From assembly GCA_963837425.1 (NCBI GenBank), contig CAWINH010000003.1:62001-126000 (forward strand): a stretch of DNA of 64,000 nt. The letters run 5' to 3'. Under the pieces are notes generated by a model. That model ran no database searches. It saw only the letters and a program-made list of their open reading frames with translations, and was not told where the DNA came from. Below, in pieces: positions 47,904-53,968 of the stretch (the first letter of the stretch is position 1; each line of letters begins with the position of its first letter). The translations under genes were made by a program, and so were the position numbers. This DNA is from CAWINH01 sp963837425 (lineage in GTDB: Bacteria > Chloroflexota > Limnocylindria > QHBO01).

Positions 47904-48158
47904 GATCATCCCCTTCTTCGTCACGGGTGGTGGAACGTGTGCGGTCCGTGCACGGACGGCCGCACGGCGAGAACTCGCCCCAATTGTCAGCCACGGACGC
48001 TTCCGTGGCGCCGATGCCTCATGGGCGCAATTCAGAGCCGATATTTCTCCCCCGGCGGCTGCTTCGTCGGTTCGGCGTCCGTCGCAGGGCGTTTCCAGAA
48101 GCAAGCGTCCTCCGCTGAGAGGTATTCGAAGACGCGGCTGTCCGTGACCGGTCTCCGC

Positions 48159-48187
48159 TTGACAGCCTCATTATACAACCGTATGGT
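48159..48187 (+). promoter_or_regulatory. Sigma-70-type promoter of the ArsR-SRPBCC operon
   Basis: TTGACA at 48159-48164 and TATGGT at 48182-48187 with a 17-bp spacer. Transcription would begin at or next to the ATG at 48195, giving a leaderless mRNA. The operator palindrome at 48174-48191 covers the -10. Confidence 0.7.
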
Positions 48188-48191
48188 TGTA
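48174..48191. promoter_or_regulatory. Operator palindrome for the ArsR-family regulator
   Basis: Perfect inverted repeat TACAACC-GTAT-GGTTGTA. It overlaps the -10 of the promoter and ends 3 bp before the regulator's ATG, a layout expected for autorepression by the ArsR protein encoded next. Confidence 0.7.
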
Positions 48192-48194
48192 CCA

Positions 48195-48530
48195 ATGCAA
48201 GCGCATCTCGACCACGATCGCATCTTCGGGGCTCTCGGCGACGCCACCCGGCGCGACATCGTGCGCCGCGCGATCGACGGTCAGGAGGGGGTCGCTGAGC
48301 TGGCAAGCCACTACGTGATCAGCTTCGCCGCGGTGCAGAAGCACGTCGCGATCCTGGAGCGGGCGGGGCTCGTCACGAAACACCGGTCCGGCCGCCGCAA
48401 GATCGTCCGCACGAACCTCGCGGCACTGAACGTGGCGCGCAGCCTCCTCGACCGCTACGAGGAGCTGTGGCGCGCCCGAATCGACCGCATGACCGACCTC
48501 ATCAACCACAACCAGGAGACCGACGCATGA
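48195..48530 (+). CDS. ArsR/SmtB-family transcriptional regulator
   Basis: A 111-residue winged-helix repressor. HLDHDRIFGALGDATRRDIVRRAI is the usual first helix pair; HYVISFAAVQKHVAILERAGLV is the recognition region, of the SdpR/YgaV-like type with VQKHV in place of VSQHL. No metal-binding Cys is present, so metal sensing is unlikely. The ATG is placed directly after the operator; an in-frame ATG four codons earlier lies inside the palindrome. The stop overlaps the SRPBCC gene (ATGA). Confidence 0.88.
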   Translation: MQAHLDHDRIFGALGDATRRDIVRRAIDGQEGVAELASHYVISFAAVQKHVAILERAGLVTKHRSGRRKIVRTNLAALNVARSLLDRYEELWRARIDRMTDLINHNQETDA

Positions 48531-49021
48531 CCGTCACCGGTATCACGAAGGACCCACGAGCGCTGACGATGACCCTCACCGCCGAGTTCGGCGCCGCGCC
48601 GGACCGGGTCTGGCAGCTGTGGGCCGATCCGCGCCAGCTCGAGCGCTGGTGGGGCCCTCCCGCCTACCCCGCCACCTTCACGTCGCACGACCTGCGCGAG
48701 GGTGGTCGCGTGGAATATCACATGACCGGCCCCGAGGGCGACCAGCCAAAGGGCTACTGGCTCGTCGACGAGGTGCAGCCACCCCATCGGCTCGTCTTCC
48801 GCGACGGCTTCTTGAACGACGACGGGACGCCGAACGACGAGCTGCCAACGACGACCGGGCAGGTCACCATCGAGGAGATCGGCAGCGGCACGACCCGCAT
48901 GTCGATCGAGACCACCTTCCCAAGCACCGAGGCGCTCGAGCAGATGCTCGCGATGGGCATGGAGGAGGGCCTGCGGCAGGCGGTCGGCCAGATCGACGCG
49001 CTCCTCGAGGAGGCAGCATAG
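48527..49021 (+). CDS. SRPBCC (AHSA1-like) domain protein
   Basis: A 164-residue START-like/AHSA1 domain protein. Motifs: FGAAPDRVWQLWADPRQLERWWGPP, FTSHDLREGGRVEYHMTGP, GYWLVDEVQPPHRLVFRDGF and a long C-terminal helix (EALEQMLAMGMEEGLRQAVGQI). Such proteins bind hydrophobic small molecules. It is coupled to the ArsR regulator and followed 2 bp later by a RibD-like reductase, a common arrangement in actinobacteria and Chloroflexota. Confidence 0.88.
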   Translation: MTVTGITKDPRALTMTLTAEFGAAPDRVWQLWADPRQLERWWGPPAYPATFTSHDLREGGRVEYHMTGPEGDQPKGYWLVDEVQPPHRLVFRDGFLNDDGTPNDELPTTTGQVTIEEIGSGTTRMSIETTFPSTEALEQMLAMGMEEGLRQAVGQIDALLEEAA

Positions 49022-49023
49022 CC

Positions 49024-49635
49024 ATGGAGCTCACGGCGACGACGTTCATCTCCCTCGACGGTGTTTGCCAGGGCCCGGGCGGCCCCACCGAAGATCCCTC
49101 GGACGGGTTCGAGCGCGGGGGCTGGCTGGCGCCCCATTTCGATGAGGGCTGTGGCACCTTCATCACCGAGGTCTTCGAGCGGGCCGATGCATTCCTGCTC
49201 GGCCGCAGGACCTACGAGATCTTCGCGGGTTTCTGGCCGAAGCAGACGGATCCGAATGACCCGGTCGCGAGTCTGCTCAACAGCCTGCCGAAATACGTGC
49301 CCTCGACGACGCTCGCCAAGCCCGACTGGGCGGGCACCGAGGTGCTGACCGGTGACGTCGCGGCCCGTATCCGGGAGCTGAAGGCCAAGCCGGGTCGCGA
49401 GCTCCAGGTCCACGGCAGCGGACAGCTCGTCCGGTTCCTCCTGGATCAGGGCCTGCTCGACGAGCTGAACCTGCTCGTCTTCCCGGTGATCGTGGGACAG
49501 GGACGACGGCTCTTTCCGGAGGACGGCAGCGCCCTCGGCCTTTCCCTCGAATCGTCGCGGACGACCGGGTCGGGCGTCACGATCTCCGTCTATCGTCCCA
49601 CCGGGCCGGCCGAGTTCGGCTCGGTGGAGTCCTGA
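49024..49635 (+). CDS. RibD/dihydrofolate-reductase-like family protein
   Basis: A 203-residue RibD C-terminal/DHFR-fold protein, paralogous to the one at 46403. Motifs: MELTATTFISLDGVCQGPGG, DAFLLGRRTYEIFAGFWP, KYVPSTTLAKPDW, LQVHGSGQLVRFLLDQGLLDEL and LLVFPVIVGQGRRLFP. It probably uses NADPH; the substrate is unknown. It directly follows the SRPBCC gene with a 2-bp gap, so it is the third gene of the ArsR operon. Confidence 0.87.
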   Translation: MELTATTFISLDGVCQGPGGPTEDPSDGFERGGWLAPHFDEGCGTFITEVFERADAFLLGRRTYEIFAGFWPKQTDPNDPVASLLNSLPKYVPSTTLAKPDWAGTEVLTGDVAARIRELKAKPGRELQVHGSGQLVRFLLDQGLLDELNLLVFPVIVGQGRRLFPEDGSALGLSLESSRTTGSGVTISVYRPTGPAEFGSVES

Positions 49636-49659
49636 TGCACACGGGAGCGAATCGTCCAG

Positions 49660-50523
49660 ATGGCTGAGATGACGACACATACCCTCGACACTCCGGGGGC
49701 CACCCTCACGTACGACGTGCGGCGCAACGACGCGAGCAGCCTGCCGCCGCTATTGATCATCGGTTCGCCAATGGGGGCCGCCGGGTTCGTGACCCTCGCC
49801 GGCCACTTCACCGATCGCACGGTGATCACCTACGACCCACGCGGCGTCGAGCGGAGCACGAAGGCCGACCCGAGCAGCGAGTCGACCCCGGACGAGCACG
49901 CCGACGACCTGCATCGGCTGATCGAGACGCTCGAGGTCGGGCCGGTGGACATCTTCGCGAGCAGCGGCGGCGCGGTGAACGCGCTCGCCCTCGTGGCCCC
50001 CCACGCGGACGACGTCCGAACGCTCGTCGCCCACGAGCCGCCGGCATCGTCCGCATTGCCTGACCGGGACGTCGTGCTCGCCGTGTGCCAGGACATCCAG
50101 GACACGTACGCGCGCAGTGGCTTCGGGCCGGCCATGGCGAAGTTCATCGGGCTCGTCAGCTTCGCGGGTCCCCTGCCCGCGGACTACCTCGAGCGGCCGG
50201 CGCCGGATCCGGCGGCGTTCCACCTCCCGACCGCGGACGATGGGAACCGGACCGATCCGCTCCTCCACCAGAACATCGTGACCTGCAACGCGTACGAGCA
50301 CGACTTCGACGCGCTGCAGGCCGCTTCAACCCGGATCGTGATGGCCGTCAGCGAGGACTCCCCGACCACCATCGCCGGGCGCGGCGCAACCGTCGTCGCC
50401 GAGCGGCTGGGCCGGGAGCCGGTCACGTTTCCCGGCGGCCACGACGGGTTCCTGGGCGGCGAGTACGGGGGCATGGGCAAGCCCGATGCCTTCGCCGCGA
50501 GGCTCCACGAGGTTCTCGGGTAG
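49660..50523 (+). CDS. Alpha/beta hydrolase
   Basis: An alpha/beta-hydrolase-fold protein of 287 residues. The oxyanion region is LLIIGSPMGAAGF, followed by YDPRGVERSTKADP. The nucleophile elbow is FASSGGAVNALALV (Ser in A-S-S-G-G, with Ala at the usual first Gly) and the catalytic His is probably in FPGGHDGFLGG. Substrate unknown. It starts 25 bp after the RibD-like gene and may belong to the same operon. Confidence 0.82.
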   Translation: MAEMTTHTLDTPGATLTYDVRRNDASSLPPLLIIGSPMGAAGFVTLAGHFTDRTVITYDPRGVERSTKADPSSESTPDEHADDLHRLIETLEVGPVDIFASSGGAVNALALVAPHADDVRTLVAHEPPASSALPDRDVVLAVCQDIQDTYARSGFGPAMAKFIGLVSFAGPLPADYLERPAPDPAAFHLPTADDGNRTDPLLHQNIVTCNAYEHDFDALQAASTRIVMAVSEDSPTTIAGRGATVVAERLGREPVTFPGGHDGFLGGEYGGMGKPDAFAARLHEVLG

Positions 50524-50533
50524 CGTCAACCGC

Positions 50534-51043
50534 TCACGCCTCGCGCCACAGGTCGATCTGCGGCAGGCCGGCGATGCCGAGCGTCTGTGACAGCTCCCCG
50601 CAGTGGTACGCGTCGTGGCTGAAGAGCCGCTGGAGGATCGAGCTGCGGGTATGCACCTCGCGAGCACCCCCCGACTCGCGCCGGAACACATCGGCCATGG
50701 ACTCCGACGGCCACTCCGCCAGGCAACGCTCGACGATGCGCCACGTCGAGTCGAGGCCCATGACCAGCTCATCGGCCCCTCGAGGGTGGTCGGGCTCATC
50801 CTCCCAGCCGTGGTTCGCGGCATCCGTGAACGGCGTCGACTCCGCCCCGGGCTCCCCGATGACGTCGCAGAGCCAGTAGACGCGCACCCCGGCGGTGTGG
50901 CCGACGGTCGCCCAGATCGGCCACCGCTCGGGCGATGGGCGGATCGCGAGCTGCTCGTCGGTCATCGCAGCCACGACGCTGCGCAGCCGGCCGTTGTACT
51001 GGGGCCACATGTCGTAGAAGGGTCGAATCGCCGAGGCGCTCAT
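50534..51043 (-). CDS. DinB-family protein
   Basis: A 169-residue four-helix DinB/YfiT-type protein, a fold that binds a metal through three His and often acts in thiol-dependent or stress chemistry. The likely ligands are in ATVGHTAGVRVYW and LFSHDAYHCGELSQTLG. The start at MSASAIRPFYDMW is supported by a TATCGT hexamer 7 nt upstream. It is convergent with the preceding hydrolase and divergent from the next one. Confidence 0.8.
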   Translation of the reverse strand: MSASAIRPFYDMWPQYNGRLRSVVAAMTDEQLAIRPSPERWPIWATVGHTAGVRVYWLCDVIGEPGAESTPFTDAANHGWEDEPDHPRGADELVMGLDSTWRIVERCLAEWPSESMADVFRRESGGAREVHTRSSILQRLFSHDAYHCGELSQTLGIAGLPQIDLWREA

Positions 51044-51050
51044 GGTGCTC

Positions 51051-51056
51051 ACGATA
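51051..51056 (-). promoter_or_regulatory. -10-like hexamer (TATCGT) of the DinB gene
   Basis: TATCGT on the minus strand lies 7 nt before the ATG at 51043, in the leaderless layout. Confidence 0.35.
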
Positions 51057-51105
51057 CTCGGCAAATCCTGCCGCGGCTGTCAGGTACATGGCTCACGATG
51101 GGCCG

Positions 51106-51837
51106 ATGAGCGAGAATCATGCAATGAATCCGGCACCCATCATCCTGGTCCCCGGCTTTTGGCTCGGTGCCTGGGCGTGGGACGAGGTGGCCGCCATCCT
51201 GCGCGCCGAGGGCCACGATGTCACCGCCTTGACCCTCCCCGGCCTCGAGTCGGTCGAGAGCGATCGCTCAGCGATCACCCTGCGGGACCACGTCGATGCG
51301 ATCTGCGCGGCGGTCGAGGCAGCCGGTCGCCCGGTCGTGCTCGCGGTCCACAGCGCCACCGGCTTTTCGGGCTACGCCGCAAGCGACCGGATCCCGGAAC
51401 GCATCGCGGCCATGGTCTACGTCGACACGGCGCCCGGCAAGGGCGCGCTGGACCCCGACTTCGACGCGGTCGAGAAGCCGATGATCTGGGACGAGCTGAG
51501 TGCCGAGGAGAACCTCGCCGGGCTCACCGAGGCGCAGCTCAAGGCGTTCCGGGAGCGCGCGATCCCCGAGCCTGGCGCGATCCTGCGCGAGGCCGCAGAG
51601 CTGACGAACGACGCGCGGCGTGACATCCCGAGCACGTTCATCTGCACCGGCTACAGTGCCGAGCAGTACCGGGAATACGCCACCCAGGGCTACCCGTTCC
51701 TGGCGGGCATCCCCGAGCTGCGAAACGTCACCTGGATCGACCTGCCGACGAGCCACTGGCCGATGTGGTCGCGGCCCGCCGAGCTGGCTGCGATCATCGG
51801 CAAGACCGCACACGCGCACACCGGAGGCGGTGCATGA
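51106..51837 (+). CDS. Alpha/beta hydrolase (esterase-like)
   Basis: A 243-residue alpha/beta hydrolase of the small esterase type. PIILVPGFWLGAWAWDEVA supplies the oxyanion loop, the nucleophile is the Ser in AVHSATGFSGYAA, the acid is probably in the STFICTGY-to-YATQGYPF region, and the His is in LPTSHWPMWSRP. It is only distantly similar to the hydrolase at 49660. An in-frame ATG six codons in is an alternative start. Coupled to the following DinB gene (ATGA). Confidence 0.85.
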   Translation: MSENHAMNPAPIILVPGFWLGAWAWDEVAAILRAEGHDVTALTLPGLESVESDRSAITLRDHVDAICAAVEAAGRPVVLAVHSATGFSGYAASDRIPERIAAMVYVDTAPGKGALDPDFDAVEKPMIWDELSAEENLAGLTEAQLKAFRERAIPEPGAILREAAELTNDARRDIPSTFICTGYSAEQYREYATQGYPFLAGIPELRNVTWIDLPTSHWPMWSRPAELAAIIGKTAHAHTGGGA

Positions 51838-52349
51838 CGACCTCGCTCCTGGGCGACGCCTTCGCCCATCACCTGTGGGCCACCGAGCGGCTCATCGGCG
51901 AGTGCGCAGCGCTCACTCCCGACCAGCTGGGTACGACGGTGCCGGGCACGTACGGCGCCATCATTTCCACCCTTCGCCACCTCGTCAGCTCGGACCGCTG
52001 GTACCTGTCGCACTTCCCGAGCGGCGAGGGCCTCGCCCCAATCGACGATGAGGCGGCGACGAGCCTCGACGAGCTGCGGGTCGCAATGGCGGCCAACGGG
52101 ACAGCGTGGACCGAGCTCCTCGGCGGGGAGATCGACCCCGACGCCGATGTCGTCCAGATGGACGAGGGCTGGGAGATCCACTCACCGGTCGGCGTGCGAC
52201 TGGCCCAGGTCGTCCACCACGGGACGGATCACCGCAGCCAGGTGTGCACCGCGCTCACCAGCCTGGGGATCACGCCACCCGAGATCGATGTGTGGGCCTA
52301 CGCCCGCGCGACCGGACGCGAACGGGCCATTCCCCCGTCCCCGGGATGA
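51834..52349 (+). CDS. DinB-family protein
   Basis: A 171-residue DinB-superfamily protein. The expected metal-binding His are in the first helix (AFAHHLWATERL), STLRHLVSSDRWYL and the last helix (LAQVVHHGTDHRSQVCTALTSLG). The chemistry is unknown; related proteins act as thiol-dependent transferases or hydrolases. The ATG overlaps the stop of the hydrolase gene, so the two are co-translated. Confidence 0.85.
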   Translation: MTTSLLGDAFAHHLWATERLIGECAALTPDQLGTTVPGTYGAIISTLRHLVSSDRWYLSHFPSGEGLAPIDDEAATSLDELRVAMAANGTAWTELLGGEIDPDADVVQMDEGWEIHSPVGVRLAQVVHHGTDHRSQVCTALTSLGITPPEIDVWAYARATGRERAIPPSPG

Positions 52350-52350
52350 G

Positions 52351-52686
52351 CTAGCTCTGGAAGGGGACCGGCAGCATCTCGTAGATGTCGATCGCGTAGC
52401 TGCCCTTCCCTTCGCTGAGGAACGGGTGACCGGAGGCCAGCCCCTGCGCCTCGGCAAGGTCGTCGGCCTCCACGATCGAGTACCCGCTCAGCGCGACCGG
52501 ATCACCCCTCGAGCCGTCGTCCACGACGGACGCTCCCGGACCGAACGGTGTCCCCACGTCAACGAGCGACGCCCCAACCTTCTCCATCCAGGACGCCCAA
52601 CCCGACAGGACCGCGGCGGCCTGCTCCTCGGTCATCTCACCGAGGTCCGTTGCCTGGCCCTTGTAGATCAACATGAACTTCGACAC
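52351..52686 (-). CDS. YCII-related (YciI-like) protein
   Basis: A 111-residue ferredoxin-fold YCII-family protein. MLIYKGQATDLGEMTEEQAA, WASWMEKVGASLVDVGTPF and GYSIVEADDLAEAQGLASGHPFL match the family; the conserved His-Pro pair is in GHPFL. Such proteins often accompany ECF sigma factors or are used in small detoxification operons. The GTG start has a GGAG site 9 nt upstream and a good promoter further up; an in-frame ATG four codons in is an alternative. Confidence 0.83.
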   Translation of the reverse strand: MSKFMLIYKGQATDLGEMTEEQAAAVLSGWASWMEKVGASLVDVGTPFGPGASVVDDGSRGDPVALSGYSIVEADDLAEAQGLASGHPFLSEGKGSYAIDIYEMLPVPFQS

Positions 52687-52716
52687 TCGATCGTCTCCGA
52701 AAGTGATTTAGCGGGG

Positions 52717-52745
52717 ACTATAGCGCTACGGCATCGGCATTTCAA
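52717..52745 (-). promoter_or_regulatory. Sigma-70-type promoter of the YCII gene
   Basis: On the minus strand, TTGAAA (52740-52745) and TATAGT (52717-52722) are separated by 17 bp. Transcription would start about 23 nt before the GTG. The region also contains the TAGCGCTA palindrome at 52721-52728. Confidence 0.65.
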
Positions 52746-52752
52746 GACAGGC

Positions 52753-52758
52753 TAAAAT
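52753..52758 (+). promoter_or_regulatory. -10 element (TAAAAT) of the second ArsR gene
   Basis: TAAAAT ends 6 nt before the ATG at 52765. The start codon itself lies in a 12-bp palindrome (GATCCATGGATC, 52760-52771), which may be an operator or chance. Confidence 0.45.
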
Positions 52759-52764
52759 AGATCC

Positions 52765-53040
52765 ATGGATCCACTCCAGGTCATCGCCGAGCCGAATCGG
52801 CGTCGCATCCTCGGGCTGGTATGGGATCGCGAGCTCTCCGCCTCGGAGATCGCAGACCAGTTCGACAGCACGTTCGGGGCGGTGTCGCAGCATTTGGCAG
52901 TCCTTCGTGAGGCCCATTTCATCTCGCTGCGACGTGACGGGAATCGCCGCTTCTACCAGGCCAACCGGCAGGCCCTCGAGGCGATGTGGCGAGACACGCT
53001 GCGAAGCCTGTCCGACACGATCGAAGAGGACCGCCGGTGA
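52765..53040 (+). CDS. ArsR-family transcriptional regulator
   Basis: A compact 91-residue winged-helix repressor. LQVIAEPNRRRILGLVWDRELSASEIAD and FGAVSQHLAVLREAHFISLRRDGNRRFY (recognition helix and wing) are classical ArsR features. It has no Cys or obvious metal site. Its stop codon overlaps the GTG start of the SRPBCC gene, making a second ArsR-SRPBCC pair like that at 48195. Probably autoregulated with a leaderless mRNA. Confidence 0.88.
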   Translation: MDPLQVIAEPNRRRILGLVWDRELSASEIADQFDSTFGAVSQHLAVLREAHFISLRRDGNRRFYQANRQALEAMWRDTLRSLSDTIEEDRR

Positions 53041-53465
53041 ATGAGATCGTCGTGGTTCAGCGGATCAATGCCCCGCCGTCGACGGTGTACGCGTACCTCA
53101 CCGATGCATCGAGATGGACGCGATGGCAGGGGGCGCGGGCCACCCTCGATGCCCGCGTGGGCGGGATCTTCTCGATGCTGATGGGAAATGGGATGGAAGC
53201 TCGCGGACAATTCGTGGAGCTCGTCCCCGACCGCCGCGTCGTGTTCAGCTGGGGATGGGTCGACCGGCCGGGCATCCCCCCGGGTTCGACCAGCGTGGAG
53301 ATCGACCTGAGCCCGGATGGCAACGACACCGTTCTGGTCCTCACCCACCGGCTGGTCCCGGATGACGAGACGGCCGCACAGCGCATTGGCTGGACCCACT
53401 ACCTGCCGCGCCTTGCGCTCGTGGCGGCCGGCGCGGATCCGGGCCCGGATCCGGGCCCCGGCTGA
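53037..53465 (+). CDS. SRPBCC (AHSA1-like) domain protein
   Basis: A 142-residue AHSA1/START-like protein. INAPPSTVYAYLTDASRWTRWQG is the helix-grip entry, followed by GGIFSMLMGNGMEARGQFVELVPDRRVVFSWGW and the C-terminal helix with WTHYLPRLALVAAG. The tail ends in a short Asp-Pro-Gly-Pro repeat. The GTG start overlaps the ArsR stop (GTGA), a strong sign of coupling. Ligand unknown. Confidence 0.86.
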   Translation: MNEIVVVQRINAPPSTVYAYLTDASRWTRWQGARATLDARVGGIFSMLMGNGMEARGQFVELVPDRRVVFSWGWVDRPGIPPGSTSVEIDLSPDGNDTVLVLTHRLVPDDETAAQRIGWTHYLPRLALVAAGADPGPDPGPG

Positions 53466-53515
53466 ATGCGAGCAGCGGCACCCCTCGGCGGGGAGCGGAA
53501 CAACGATGTGGCGGC

Positions 53516-53521
53516 TACGCT
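53516..53521 (+). promoter_or_regulatory. -10-like hexamer (TACGCT) before 53528 gene
   Basis: TACGCT ends 6 nt before the ATG at 53528, with no ribosome binding site between; leaderless layout. Confidence 0.35.
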
Positions 53522-53527
53522 ACGAGC

Positions 53528-53872
53528 ATGACGAGGAGATCCATCACCGAGCTGATGGTGCTGCCCTCGACCCAGGGCGGGGCGCTCGGCGCCTGCTGCT
53601 CGCTGGACACGGCGGAGCTCGAAGAGAGGGTGGCGGCGTGGCGCACCCTTCGCGACCGGGCCGCGAGCGTCGAATCGCTCGACAACGGGGTGCGCCTCCA
53701 CCTTCGGCCGGATGAGCGCATGGATGAGGTGGCCCGCCTCGTGGCGCTCGAGTCGGAATGCTGCGGCTTCTATCGGTTCACGATCGAGGTTTCCGGCCGG
53801 GAGCGTTCCGTTGCGGTCGACGCGGGGCCGGGCGGCGGCGAGGCGGTGGCCGCGCTCCTCGGGCTCGGCTGA
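53528..53872 (+). CDS. Cys-rich hypothetical protein (MerR-tail-like domain)
   Basis: A 114-residue protein. It resembles the domain often appended to MerR-type regulators in high-GC bacteria: an N-terminal GACCSLDTAELEERVAAWRTL, a central strand region (NGVRLHLRPDERMDEVARLV) and the ESECCGFYRF motif with paired cysteines, then an LGLG end. Here it stands without a DNA-binding domain. The Cys pairs could bind a soft metal. Function unknown. Confidence 0.6.
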   Translation: MTRRSITELMVLPSTQGGALGACCSLDTAELEERVAAWRTLRDRAASVESLDNGVRLHLRPDERMDEVARLVALESECCGFYRFTIEVSGRERSVAVDAGPGGGEAVAALLGLG

Positions 53873-53968
53873 TCCCCCGCTGACGAGAGGCCACCCTCGC
53901 CCGGGGGCTGGCGGTAGCCATATTGGGCCATATCGGTCCCTCGCCACGGGCGCCACCATCGGCTGGTC

